From Patiria pectinifera (Eukaryota > Echinodermata > Asteroidea > Valvatida > Asterinidae): 64,000 nt of DNA. The stretch spans positions 14,717,281 to 14,781,280 of the forward strand of contig CM057144.1 of assembly GCA_029964075.1 (NCBI GenBank), read 5' to 3'. Of this stretch, positions 1 through 11,690 are shown piece by piece (within the stretch, counting starts at the first letter, position 1; each line of letters begins with the position of its first letter). The notes beneath the pieces were generated by a model. That model did not search any database and was not told the origin of the DNA. It saw only the letters and a program-made list of their open reading frames with translations. Made by a program: the position numbers and the translations under genes.

Positions 1-3000
1 CCAGCTCTAGATATAGTGCAGGCTGTTCAACAAATTATTTCCAGTGAGTTACTGCGACTTTTATTTTGAAATTTAAGTAAAGACTAGTCCTTAGCTAGTC
101 CAACGATCAGACTTTCACGTGTGCAGCGTGAACCAGTCTGTACTATTAAATTGTTTCAACATAAGAACAAAACCCTATATTGTCGTGTGAATGGAATGTT
201 TGTCTTACACCCATAGGGATAATCTTATCAAAGGAGCCATACTGGCATTGTCTGATCTTTGAAGCACCCGCTTCCTAAAAGTGGCACTGAATGTTTTTTT
301 TTTGGCTTTGCGGTTATTCAAACATATCTCTGGATCTACAAAAGCAATCTTAATTAAACAAATGGTATTCGCAAGCTAAATCCCTAACCATGAAGATCGT
401 GTAAACATTTGAAGTAAGTACCGGTTGTAAATTGGCGAAAATGGTGGGGTTTACATTCACGATTATTTTCAGGACACCCTGTATAATAGTTGTCAAATCT
501 GCTCTTTTAAGACCCTTGCTTTGCAATGGGAGATTCCATAGACTAGTCCATAGCTAGTTCCAGTCGGTAACGTTTCGTCCAAATAATTACCGTTGACCTT
601 GAATAAAATTAGTTTATATTCCACCAATCATGATTTAGGACAAAAATGTGGTATCATTTTTCAGAAAGTTCCTTGTTTTTGCAAGACATCTTTGAGGAAA
701 AAATATGTAATGATTGAGAAAAGTTAGCTGTGTTTTGATGTAATATCACATTAGATAGGTCATTTGGGTATTGAGACTTTCTCCTTTCGTGTGATTCAGA
801 CGAGGATGGAGATTTTGCAATGCTGACAACAAATGGTGACTTGTACTTTGGCAGAGAGGGGCTACCACCAAAGATAGTCAAGGTAAATTCTTTATGTTCT
901 TCAAAATTTGTTAATGGAAGGAAGAAATGCATCTGAAAATGGATGTTAATAAGAGAATAAGTTTGTGCTTGGCCAGTTTTAAACAAGTACGTTTCAAAAC
1001 GGCTAGGGGCCTTAACATGGATACATGGTCCGAGCCAGTTTTAAATGTAGTTGTTTCAAACCTGCCAAGAAACCATTCATAAATACCTTTCGGTTAAAAA
1101 GTCAAAGCAAGTTCGAAAATTCACACATTTCCAACGATTCTCAACAATTTGATTGCATGTTTTGCAAAACACCCCTCTGGCCAAGAATAGTATGCACCTC
1201 GCGTGCGTAGTGCTGCCAATCTGTGAGAATTGGCGTGCGCGCCGCGTATGTACTGCACAATGGTGCAGAACGCAGCGGTGTTTTACCGGCGCTTTAAAAC
1301 CACCGGTGTGACGAGCTCCCGACTAGTAGGAATGGGTAAACTGTCTCAGGTGATATGGTGGTAATATCTCAACACAGCTGCCTCTGAGGAGCCCACTGCC
1401 TTGCCCCGACCACTCCTGTGTCGTCCGATTCGCACGGACAACGAACAAGATCCAAGTATTGTATCCAGCCGCTTCCAATGCAACGAACGTCATCCCTTTA
1501 GGAACCAGCAAACTTCAGATGCTATTCGAGGAGATCTACATCCAACAGCGACTGGCCAAAGTGGCGCCACCATTGCAGGATTGTCAGGTAAGACTAGCAG
1601 TGAAAATGATTATTGGAACATTGGAAATTTCTGAGGGGAAAATTTTGGATTATTTTCTTACCTTTATGCAGACAGTCCCTGACAAATGCAGTTAAAATAG
1701 GGCGAGTAAAAAAAAAACGCATCCCAAATGATGGCAGGGCCAATTTTTGAAGGACGTTTTGCCTGTAGCACTTTCAAAATCTAGGATATGAAAGCCCAGT
1801 CATGAAGTGTTCTTTCAGCAAAATGAAAACAATTCACGTAGGATTGCATGTGAATTGTTTTCGTTTTGCTGAAAAAAAAGTACCCTTTTTGTGATCCGTG
1901 GACAGAACTTTAAAACGGTGTTTGCATTCAAAATGCCACAACTTGAAAAGTACATGAGTGATTTGAATGATTCTTGTACTAACAGAAAGCTCATTGATTG
2001 GGCTTTCTTACCCTAGATTTTGAAAGTGCCACAGGCAGAACCTCATTTGAAAAATTGGTCCTGATATTTTGGATGCACGTTTTTTACTCACCCTGTAGTA
2101 CATTTATTTTGGTAAATTTGCGAGCCAGAGTGGGAGGGTTTAATAAAGGTTATTATTTCATTTTTCATTTCATTTCAGAAACATTTATTTCCACATGAAT
2201 AAGCAGTTTAGAAAACAAAACAATTGTTACATAAAAACTGCTAAGTATTTAAGCCAATGGTCCTATGAAATTTCTCATTTCTTGCAGACCTAACAAAAAA
2301 ACTGTTATTAAGATTGTGTATTTTGCCGTGTTTTCAGCATCAAGGGATCGTGGCTAGCTTCCATGATGAGCTATTTTACTTGGACCTGGGTCAGACTTTG
2401 GAACTGAGCGCCACCTTTATCCCTGGTGCCTGGGAGCGTAATAGCTACATGGTAAGCAGTAATGACTCGTTTTTTTGTTTTTTTTCCCCCTTTGCCCTTA
2501 CTTTGTGGAACCAATTTTTTTAATTTTTTTTTTAGAACCAAAGCAGGACATTCCACATATTTTAAAGATATAGTCAGTCCATCATTTGTAATTTGTGCAT
2601 TTTGTTCGTTTGAAGCAACAAAAGTGCTCAAAATCTAAAGAAACGTACTGAACAACTAACCTAATGAAGTTTCAGCTCAGCTTCAGCTGTATATTCCGAG
2701 AAAAACAGCATTCTAAGATCTCAATTTAAAATCAAAAGTTGCTGAATCATGTTTTGAATTGGGCCTGAATTCAGAGTCCGAAACACGTCGTCACTGAGCC
2801 GATTGCAGCTACGCGATGTCACGCACTGATCCGAAGAATTATAGCCATGATAGCAACCGCGCGCGCCTGTGGGTCATGTCAACGCTTGCGCGCGCTTCGC
2901 CGAATAACAAAAGGAACTACTAACGGAAATTTCCAACGGTGCGTCTTAAGACGCACCATTGGAAAGGCCTTCTTTCGTTGATTACTTCCAAATGACAGCT

Positions 3001-6000
3001 TGCCAGAAAGAATAGTTTCACAGGGAGTTTAGTCCCCTTACTATCTTTCAACCAAGTATGTTTTACAACAATAATTACGCCAGTTACTTTTTGGATAGCT
3101 GCAAGTGATAGACTATAGTTTTAAGACATACGTCATTGGTGTATCAAATCTGATTGCTTTTTAAGGGGAAACAAATTATTCAGGGCACTTTCTTTTTGAC
3201 TCGCCCTGTATAGCATGTTGACTTGCGTTTGACTTGCGATTGACTTGTGATTGGCTTGTGATTGACTTGTGATAAACTTGTGATTGACTTGTGATTGGCT
3301 TGTGATTGGCTTGTGATTGACTTGTGGTTGACTTGTGATTGACTTGTGATTGACTTGTGATTGGCTTGTGATTGACTTGTGGTTGGCTTGTGATTGACTT
3401 GTGATTGACTTGTGATTGGCTTGTGATTGACTTGTGATAAACTTGGCTATAATTGTACATGTTGTCACAGGTGACCTTATCCAATCCTGGCATTCTATCA
3501 GTAAATACAAGCCTCCAAGATACAGGGCCCATGGCCAAAGGTGTGACCACCATGAAATTGGTGAGTACATTTTTACATTTACATAAGGGACAAACAGAAA
3601 TGGTCCTTTGTAATTTAATTTTGGTAAACCAAGAGGAACCCAACTGTTTCTGTGTTTGCACCTTTTTTTGGTTATTAATTTCTTCGTGAAGAAAAACAAA
3701 ATTATAAAATTTTTCTTTAAAATGTGGCTTAAAGGTTTAAGGTTCATGTACATGTTTAATCAGACATTTTGAATCATTCATCAGAGCAGACGGGTATTAA
3801 TTTGTAACAAACTTTTATTTCATTACTTTCATTTATACTCGCCACTTCCAAAAAACCTGAAGATTTTACCTCACTTTCAGTTTAATATGGCCGACTCGTG
3901 AATAAAGTGTATTGGCCTCCTAGTCTTGAGTTAATGGTCTATTCTGTGCATATCTTTGAACCTCACAGTTTATAAATGTGGCACTGGTGGCAGATAGCCT
4001 ACCTAAGGGGTAAGATTTTGTCATTGTTTTTCACTTCAATTGTTTTGATTTAAATAAACTCTTTCAGTGCCCGCAAAATTTGAAAAGTTTAACCCTAAAG
4101 TGCCCAACTTCGAGCGTTTTTTTTAATTGTTCAGAATTTTGTAAAAAAAAAAAATTAAATAAGTTTTACTCACTAAATTTGTTGTTGTTGCTCTCTGGTA
4201 TATCCTTGGTAAATTGGAAAGTCAGTAGTAGTCACATACATAGTGATACACCCTGAAACACTGTCCTGCACACAGGGGAAATCCGCACTTTTTGCAGAAA
4301 ATACGAGTGTCAGTGCTGCGCCCTCTCGCAAGAACTGGAATGAAACAAATAAATACAGGTCGTAACCGAATGAAAATGATATTATTAGAAAGAGCGAGAG
4401 CGCCCCCTTGTGATAACATGCTTACTCTACCTCGTACATGTATGAGATTTGGCGATTTTAAGTACGAACATTACCTCGTACATGTACGAGGTTGGCAATT
4501 TCGAACTAAGAAATATACCTCGTACATGTACAACTTTGGCACTGAAAGAGTTAATGCTCCTGTTTTTGCAAGTGCGTTCAAGTCCCCACAAGTCAATCAT
4601 AAGTCAATCAGATGTTGCTCAGCGAGAAACTGTTTCAGTGAACAAAGGCATTGCTTTGTCATAGTTCATATCCGTTTGATTTATTGTGATGGCCGTATCC
4701 TCTATGAGTGATGCCTGTTTGCTATTTCCCAGGTCTGTATCGTGACTTTGGGCGTGATCCCTGGCTACATGGCATATATGGGTTTTTATGGCTTCTGATC
4801 AGCGCCCCTTGAGCAAAGACATTAGACTAAATGGGGAGCCATTGACATAAGGCTGGATAGCTCAGTTGCTAGAACATGGTAATCCGGACTCCGGAGGTCG
4901 TAGGTTCACACCCCGCTCCAGTCAATTTCTTTGTTCAACTTTTCAAAAAGTTTTACTCTTGGACTTGTAATGAACTCAACTACATGTACACCTCTGAATG
5001 CTGTAATTGTGCACGCCATGCCTAGTAGAATTTTCCACAGATTGGCTTGAGTTTGAAGACATTGTGGCATGAATTGGCATCACTACATTGTAATTGTGTT
5101 TAAAGTTTAATTTTGATGAAGGAAACAATGAGCAGTTATTTTATTGATAAATTTTCTTTTCCCTTTGAAGCCGTAAGGACGAGGCGCGCGGCATGTCAAC
5201 TCTGAGCGTGAGTGTGCATGACTCCAGCTTGATGTGCCATCACAAGCAGCAAGCTGTAAGTGGAAGTGCAAGGATTTAGATTAACCCGAACCGCCCCAAC
5301 CCTTTGAAATCCAACTGCATGTTTTGTTGGAATCTGTTGGAGTGAGGACTACACTAGTAAACTGATTATGCTTTACATGGGGTTAGGCATACCACTATCA
5401 TCAGAGTCCAACAGTTTGGGTGTTGAGTTTACTATATGGTGTTGGTGTTTGCAAAACTGAGGGCACTGTCGATGTGATGTCATTTCAGGGAGACACTGCT
5501 TCAGTTTAGGGGTTTTCTGTTCAAATGGTGAACCCCAAAAGTCGCTCATTGAAAACATTTGTGGGGAAAGTTTGCTCATTTGCGTACTGTCATGTACTGA
5601 CATGACATAACGAATCGCCAAAGAAAAGAAAATGTACGGCAGCAAAATATCCACATTTTTGGCAGGTTTTGGCGATGAAATACATGTAGCTATAAAATTG
5701 AGGTTTCTACCTGGAATGACATCACACTTTTGCTCATGAATATGGAAATTGGCATCAGCATAAAACAATTTAACAAGAGGCACCAAAATATATACACGGC
5801 CACTCCAAGATTGAAATAAGGACACAAAGGTGCATTTTCAAAGATTGCATTAAAAAATGACATTGCATGGGCCATTTAAACAAAATATCAGGAAGCACGT
5901 GTCGTAGCAGGATGCCCGCCAGATAGGAATATCCGAATCAGAAAGTAAGTTTTTATCAATGAAAATATTGTGTTGTTTTCCTTCAATTCTTTAATATTTA

Positions 6001-9000
6001 TCACAGTTATTGAAATACTCAAGTGCAGTACCACAAACAATGTGTTGACATTATTCAAACCTAGTCCTTCTCTAAAAGTGAAAAATGTTGAGGTTATTGA
6101 GTTAATCGTTTGTTTAACGTAACATATCTGTTATGATTTGTGACTGTTTTGTGTTTGAGTGTTTTGCTTAAAGTTTGGGTAGGTATTAGTAATTTTTTTC
6201 AATTGGATTTTTAAAACTCATTTCTCCCTTGCAACATTAAAAATTTTGGAACAGTTTGGATTGCTAGTTTCTATCATAATTTTGTTTTTCTTTCTGTGTT
6301 TTTGTATATGTATTCCAACCTTATTATTTGGTTGAATGTGTTATTGGGAGAAGAACTAATCCTGTTTCCTTTCTTTTTATGAACAGTTCACCAAATGTTC
6401 AGTTAACCAATTAAGTTTATAGTTTTATCTTTGCATCGTCCCTGTTGTTCCGCTGTATTAATCCACTTGCTTTTGATAAAATTATGTCATTTTGGTTCTA
6501 ATATTTACCAAGGGTGTAAAGAGCCCACAAAATTAAATTCCTAGAAATTATTTAGTTTTAAAATCAAATTCATATCGAAATGATTCCAAGATGCAAATGT
6601 TATCTCCACTATGAGGTCGTAAAAACTCCGCAGCTGTGCTCGGATGGGAATCGACCCCATCCTGTAGTATGCATGAGGATTCCATTCCTACCAGAGTAAA
6701 GTAGCTATTCTAATCTCCTCCACAGCATTGAGCATACAATCAAATTACATCTGTAAATGCAAAGCCCAATATGAACAATTGGACTTTTAATAATATTTTT
6801 GATCTAAGCATTGTTCCTTTTTCCACTTTACAATAGGAATGGTGAAGAGGAGTGTACAGGCATGAGAGGTCACGTCTACACTATATCCAAGTAAGACAGA
6901 CCAATCTAATAATAAGGGAATTAATGTGTTCTGCTCTGGTCATTATCAGCATCCAGACTCCAAGCGGTCTGAAGCATCTAGTGTTTAAAACCGGCCAAGC
7001 ACATAATTGTTCCCATTCATAAATACCTTTTTGGTCCAAAAATCACGACTTTTCGGTACAAAAGTCTAAACAACTCACAAATTATATATTTCCAACGATT
7101 TTGTTCAACAATTTTACTTCATGTTTTTCAAAACACCCCTCTAGCTATGCTATGGTATGACCCTCTCTCCTTATATGGAGAATGGCGCGCGCGTCGGGCG
7201 TACTGAGTGATGTGGAGCAGAACGCAGCTGTGCCGGTGTGGTGTGAATTTGTGACTCTGAAATACTGACTCACTGGTAGTATTGCACATGCCTATTTTAG
7301 GATTGTGAACATTCAACTAATATTAAAAACGGTAACTGAAAGGTTTATACCGGATTTCAAAGGAGTCCCAATTTCATGTGACACTGGAAAAGTGTTCAAG
7401 ACCAGCCAGCCGGTCTTTATCAACTGTTTAAAACCGGCCACGTGACAGCCCCTTGACCAATAGGAATGGATAAACTGTCTTAGGTATTTATGAATAATGG
7501 GTTCAATGTTTTCACGGTTGGTAACAATTTCATCTGGCAAATGCTTGTCGGGATAGCATTTTATTATTGCAAACACGCTGATTGTTCAGTGGACTTGATT
7601 GTTCTGCTCTTATGATTTGTAACTGTTCATAATTGTGACAAGGCATCCTTGGGGAAACATACTGCACTTACACATGTGTTTCTGGTATGTGAAGATTTCC
7701 TGAAGACACCAGGGCTCAATCAGTTTTTTTATAGAAGCGAAATTAAATTGGCTGTGTACTTAAATTAACCCCTCAGTTTGAGTTTAAGGGGTTGCAGATT
7801 CTACAGGCAAGGGATCCACCAGAAAAAACTCCTTAAATTGATTGAAATGAACATTTTTGATTTCTGATATGACAGGGATGCCTATGACCCGACCTTTATG
7901 CGGGGGTCAACCGGGGTCACTGGCCCAGAGGATAAGGAGGTCTCCTATGACTTTGACACACTGGGCTGCCCATTTGTGGTGTACTACCAGGACATGCTGA
8001 AACCCATTGTTGAGTTGTAAGTTCAGTTTGACTTTGATGAAAAAATTTCGCACAAAAGTTCAGTAACGAGCATGCTTACTTCATCAGGGGCTGAATTTGC
8101 TTCAAAAAAAAGTGATGAAAAGTTGTTTATTTTCATCTTCTTGTAGAATTTTTGTCAGTCCCAAAACAAACCATCAATCATATATTTTTAAACAACAAAT
8201 GGATAGCAAAATGTTTAGTAAGTTTCCACAGTTTTGCACAGTTTGGAGTAAATTTTATTTAGCGATTAGCACATTGTGTGATTAGTACAGGCTACTGTTT
8301 CAACAGAAAGTTCCAATTCAAAATTAGGTTTCAAGACCTTCTTTTAATTATTGGATTTATTTTTATTTAATTGCAATCTCTTAAAAGCAACTACCTCACA
8401 ATTTTTACTTTTTTTTTGCTTTTTAATTTTCTCTATTTAATTGTTTATTTTTTTATTTATATATTTTTCCAGATATGATGGCGACACTTTTGTTGAGGAG
8501 GTGAAGGAGGATTATGTTCTGAATGAAATAAATGGCATGTTCACATTTGGCTACGAAAAGACAGCTAAGGAGGTATATAATGATACTCTGGTTTAAAGCG
8601 TGAACATAGTACAATGTAGTTCAGCAGCAATTGTTTTCATAGAAATATTAGGTTTAAAGGTAGAGTAAATTCAGCCGACCAGCGCTGGAAAAATACCAGT
8701 TTTCTTGAATGTGTCAGCACACCAGGAGCCACGATTTTATAGGATGCTTTAGACTGTCATTCCCTGACAATCCAGTAAGGTATTTCGTGATAATTTGATC
8801 ATTTCATTTTGTGATGTTTGCAAATGTTGTATCTTCCCTTTAAATTGAGAGAGGTGAATGCTACAGGACCAAACAAAATCAAACACCGAGTTGAGTTTTT
8901 GTATGACAACATTTTGAACTAAAGTGAATATTATGTTTCTGGTCACCAGGCTGGTTGTAAGTCTCAACCACAGAGTTGGTTGCAGCAGCTGACAGCACAG

Positions 9001-10205
9001 GACTCACCTGACCCAGCAGCTGCATGGACAAGACAGGTACTTTGTATTTCATAAAAGAAAGTGAAAGAAATATCCCTCGTAAAATCTTTGGGAGGATTTG
9101 TTCTCTACAAGACAATTGTAATCTACAGGACGGTTGCAAAAAAATTGCCTTAATGCTGCTTATTTTATGGAAAATTCTCCCAAAGTGACTTTCTTGTTTA
9201 CCATGTTTACCAACAATCAAGAAAATGTTGAGCAGCAATTTTCACATTTTTATGAACTTTATATTTTTAATATAAGACGCAGGTCCAGTCCCCGCTGCAG
9301 TCAATGTCTTTGTTGAAATTGACTGGAGCGGGAGTTAAACCTGTGACCTCCAGATTGCCGTTCCGGTGCTCTTACCTTTTTAGCTATCCAGCCCTATATT
9401 GACGATTCCCCAATTTGTCAATGTCTTTGATCAAGGCGCATTCATATTTTCCATGTTTTAGAACTATCGGAACTGCTCAGTAGAAGACACCGTAGGATTG
9501 AGGTATCCTAACCAACCGTACGAAGTCCTGAGCCGTCGCAACAGCAACCAGCTGAAATGGCTTCCTTACAATAGTATCCTTGTGTTTAATGTGTCCGTGC
9601 TCGACCCTGACTATAGGTAAGAGATATCTTCACAATTTCAGTATTATTATTATTTCCCAAAAGCATTCCTGAATGGTGCCCTATACGCACTGTAGCTCGC
9701 AAGCCTCAAGAAACCTGTAGAGAGAAGACAATGAAGATACGACAGTTTTAGCGAGGGGGGAACCCCAGAAGAATATTTTCTGGGGAAAACCCACGGAATC
9801 AGGTAGTGACTGAAAAGCCAATCCACATATTGACCAGGGCAGGAATCGAACCAGGGCCATGGACCTGCTAGGCGAGGAAAGTAACCACTGCGATTTCACT
9901 CTCTGCCCATGCGTGTTCAATAATCAAAGAAGGATGCAGAGACAGTAATGCTCATGACTGCGTTTGATGATGTTTTGTCTTCCAGCTTTTGTCAACTCCG
10001 GGGTCAGTTTGCCGTTCAGGTGTACGGCGTCCTCCCCTCCTCCGCCTTGCCCCCTCTCCGTATCATGCTGGGCACCTGCGGCTGTGGACTAGCCGCCCTG
10101 GTGGCTGCATACATCGGCCAGAAAGTCTGGCCTGGAGAGAAGGATCAAGAGGAGGAGAAGGAGAAAGAAGAGGATGAGGCGCAAGAGATGTCGACAGCAT
10201 TATAA
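1..10205 (+). CDS. CATSPERD: CatSper channel auxiliary subunit delta (3' part of gene)
   Basis: Single-pass accessory subunit of the CatSper calcium channel of the sperm flagellum. Coding exons: 1-43 (partial), 800-882, 1378-1587, 2338-2451, 3471-3560, 3969-4009, 5171-5255, 5892-5944, 6837-6890, 7876-8016, 8473-8572, 8950-9036, 9462-9616 and 9986-10205. All junctions are GT-AG and all phases agree, giving 491 residues before the stop. Family hallmarks seen: GCPPDRNIRI; DTLGCPFVVYY followed by PIVELYDGD; YVLNEINGMF then AGCKSQPQSW; NYRNCS; and VLDPDYSFCQL just before the membrane segment. That segment (about LRIMLGTCGCGLAALVAAYI) precedes a short, very acidic cytoplasmic tail rich in Glu and Lys, as expected for a large extracellular domain with one C-terminal helix. 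The YVL..NG and SQPQ.W blocks match my memory of human CATSPERD better than CATSPERE, but the two are paralogues. The N-terminal extracellular region is outside the window. Introns carry SINEs, a minisatellite and foldback elements. Confidence 0.85.
1020..1365 (+). repeat. Dispersed repeat, copy 1 (foldback type with CATTCATAAATACC end)
   Basis: Shares with 6975-7500 the ordered blocks CATTCATAAATACCT, TTTCCAACGATT, AAAACACCCCTCT, GCAGAACGCAGC and GGAATGG(G)TAAACTGTCT. It lies in a CATSPERD intron and its right end stops shortly before the exon at 1378. Confidence 0.6.
1698..2097. mobile_element. Non-autonomous foldback element, copy 1
   Basis: Left end GGGCGAGTAAAAAA, right end TTTTTTACTCACCCTGTA. 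The inside is a long imperfect palindrome: one arm has CTTTCAAAATCTAGGATATG, the other TACCCTAGATTTTGAAAGTG, and the centre repeats the pattern around TTTTGCTGAAA. Copy 2 is at 16525-17022. No transposase coding is visible, so this is a MITE-like foldback element in a CATSPERD intron. Confidence 0.75.
2590..2720 (+). repeat. Dispersed repeat fragment shared with 14.5 kb and 21.2 kb
   Basis: Blocks TGTGCATTTTGTTCGTTTGAAG, split around TTGTGCATTTTG and GTTTGAAG, plus CAAAATCTAA and GTTTCAGCTCAG, also occur at 14500-14815 and, inverted, near 21190-21310. Family unknown. Confidence 0.45.
3215..3446 (+). repeat. Minisatellite, 12-base unit GACTTGTGATTG
   Basis: About 18 near-identical tandem units of GACTTGTGATTG and GACTTGTGATTGGCTT-type variants in a CATSPERD intron, ending about 25 bases before the exon at 3471. 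The long open frames here are only repeat translations. Confidence 0.95.
4430..4545 (+). repeat. Three tandem units each carrying the palindrome CTCGTACATGTACGAG
   Basis: Units of about 45 bases: CTCGTACATGTATGAG at about 4431, CTCGTACATGTACGAG (perfect palindrome) at about 4474, and CTCGTACATGTACAA at about 4519, each followed by a T/G-rich spacer containing TTTGGC or TTGGCA. Confidence 0.8.
4805..4945 (+). mobile_element. tRNA-derived SINE, family A, copy 1
   Basis: GGCTGGATAGCTCAGTTG (A-box type) and AGGTCGTAGGTTCACACC (B-box type) resemble a tRNA but do not fold as an intact gene. The copy is flanked by CTTGAGCAAAGACATTAGAC on the left and GTCAATTTCTTTGTTCAAC on the right, which are inverted versions of each other. 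It lies in a CATSPERD intron. Confidence 0.75.
6975..7500 (+). repeat. Dispersed repeat, copy 2 (foldback type)
   Basis: Left CCCATTCATAAATACC and right GGTATTTATGAATAATGG are inverted repeats, and the inner blocks match copy 1 at 1020-1365. TTTAAAACCGGCCA also occurs twice inside, near 6987 and 7431. No coding capacity seen. Confidence 0.65.
8655..8840 (+). repeat. Dispersed repeat shared with 24640-24840
   Basis: Both places carry, in order, a variant of CAGCACACCAGGAGC, ATGCTTTAGAC or ATGCTTGAAAC, CAGTAAGGTATTTC or CAAGTAAGGTATTTC, and GTTTGCAAATGTTGTA. Family unknown. Confidence 0.5.
9296..9446 (-). mobile_element. tRNA-derived SINE, family A, copy 2
   Basis: The reverse complement carries GGCTGGATAGCT, GGAGGTCACAGGTTTAAC and CCCGCTCCAGTCAATTTC, as in copy 1, with the same inverted flanks (TTGATCAAAGACATTGAC). 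It fills the intron up to about 15 bases before the exon at 9462. Confidence 0.75.
9675..9913 (-). mobile_element. tRNA-derived SINE, family B, copy 1
   Basis: The reverse complement matches 61095-61325: CCTGGCCCGGGTTCGA-like B-box region, then AATATGTGGATTGG, CCCTACCTGATTCCGTGGG, CTGGGGTTCCC-type block, and CAGGTTTCTTGAGGCTTGC. It occupies most of the last CATSPERD intron (9617-9985). Confidence 0.8.
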
Positions 10206-10403
10206 GATGGCTGTGGAGTACTGGCCCTGGTGGCAAAATGTGGCAAGAGGAGTTGGCCAGTAAACTGGTAAGAGGGGGAAAAGGAGGTAATAACAGGGGG
10301 AGGCTGGTTTGCGTGTGTGGGCGGGCAAGATGGAAATAAACGGGATAATTTGCAAGGGATGTCATTATCATAAGTAACCTGGAACATTCTGATCTGCCCG
10401 GAC

Positions 10404-10712
10404 AGCCTTGGTACTTGGTATTTGGTTGGTTCTTCTCTTAAGGACTTCCACAAGGGAGTATAACTAGGAGGCCAGAAACACCGGGGCAAACCCCTTCTCT
10501 TAGCGATAAGTGTTACTTGGTTCTTTTTCGTGCGTTAGGCCTTATACAACACAAGGGACCTCCGGCTTAACGTCCCATCCGAAGCAATAATGGTTAAGTG
10601 CCTTGCTTAAGGGCACAAGTGTCCGGGCCTGGGCTCGAACCCATGCCACTGTTGCCTCTGAAACACCAGAGCATGAGTCCAGTGCTCTTAATCGCTAGGC
10701 CATGACACTCCA
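10404..10712 (-). mobile_element. tRNA-derived SINE, family C, copy 1
   Basis: Reverse complement: tRNA-like head CCTAGCGATTAAGAGCACTG and GGTTCGAGCCC-type B-box, then GTGCCCTTAAGCAAGGCACT, TTGCCCCGGTG and CTCCCTTGTGG. It matches 39968-40308 over its whole length. It lies downstream of the CATSPERD stop, possibly in the 3' UTR. Confidence 0.85.
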
Positions 10713-10716
10713 AATC

Positions 10717-10976
10717 ATATGTTTTTCAAAACTCAGTAATGGCATTGGTGACATTTTCCTAGCGGTTAAGAGCACCGGACTCATGCTCTGGTGTTTCAGA
10801 TGCAACAGGGACCTACTTAACAAGAGGGGTGCTTGGTTTATGAAGTCACGGCTTGCGAATGGGAAAATGATTTTGTTAAAAAAAACACCCTCCGCCTTTT
10901 TCTGAGTTACATTTCCATCAGTCTCATTTTGAGAAAAAATGTCACCCATGCCATTACTGAGTTTTGAAAAACATAT
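10717..10976. mobile_element. Inverted-repeat element with 41-base arms
   Basis: Arms 10717-10757 and 10936-10976 are reverse complements at 40 of 41 positions (starting ATATGTTTTTCAAAACTC). Between them is a truncated plus-strand head of SINE family C (CCTAGCGGTTAAGAGCACCG). Confidence 0.85.
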
Positions 10977-11273
10977 TTTCGATTTTGCAGAAGTGATATT
11001 TTGTATTTGAAATTATTCTATGTATATCAAAACAAGCCTTCAGAGGTTTGTAGCATTCAGCATTAATGTTTTAATGTTTAAACAGTTTTGATATTTCAGA
11101 GCTTGTAATTTGCCACATGTATGATTGTGTGTTGGTTTTATACCGAAGGAGTATTCGTTTGAAAGTTGTATGGAAACAGAGATTGTTTGAGTAAATTTAA
11201 AGGCATTTGTTTTGAAAGAACTCAGTGGATAACTGGTTGCAGTCGCATGTTGTGGTTGCTCATTGTCACTTTA

Positions 11274-11279
11274 AATAAA
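11274..11279 (+). terminator. Candidate poly(A) signal of CATSPERD
   Basis: AATAAA about 1.07 kb after the CATSPERD stop, with a second at about 11378. The region between stop and signal contains a SINE and an inverted-repeat element, so the true 3' end could be nearer the stop. Confidence 0.3.
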
Positions 11280-11589
11280 TGCTGAACTTTTTTTTTAGTT
11301 CTAAAATTTGTAAGAAATATTTAAATTTTGGTAGCGAGTATTTGAATTTGCTGTTTAAATTGCGAATCTTTGTAAATTGAATAAATAATTAAGCGTTATT
11401 TCTCTCTGATTATTTTTGCTCAAATTCTTTAGGACTTTCGTACGAGGACTTTGTTAGTCAAATCGGGGCAATTTGCCAATTCAAGTTTTGATAATTGATA
11501 TTTCAAAACAAGTGTTGTTTCTGAATATGTTAGGAAATACTTTGCAAATGTTATTGACTCTCCATATAGGCTTTGTACACAGCTGCTGA

Positions 11590-11690
11590 AGTACAGTGGC
11601 GTCTGGATACTACACTCTTTCCGCATATTATTCTGCCCAGAAGGTCCCAGTCTGGTTCGAATCCAGTCCAGTGCAAAACCAAACAGTCCT
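11590..11690 (+). repeat. tRNA-like relic
   Basis: CTGGTTCGAATCCAG (11652-11666) is a perfect T-arm with 4-base stem, and TGGCGTCTGG upstream resembles an A-box. The anticodon arm does not form properly, so it is a pseudo-tRNA or an SINE head. Confidence 0.4.

Noticed and set aside
3215..3446. CRISPR-like array
   Set aside because: Units are contiguous with no unique spacers, and the DNA is clearly eukaryotic.
3133..3753. 206- and 161-residue minus-strand frames rich in Ser, Gln, His, Lys
   Set aside because: They translate the 12-base minisatellite; the real coding exon here is on the plus strand at 3471-3560.
4728..4800. Possible extra CATSPERD exon after TTTCCCAG
   Set aside because: In the phase required by the 4009 donor it meets a stop after three codons, and the 4009-5171 join is already in frame.
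4852..4922. tRNA gene
   Set aside because: Good A and B boxes, but the arms do not fold into a full cloverleaf and the sequence recurs as a SINE.
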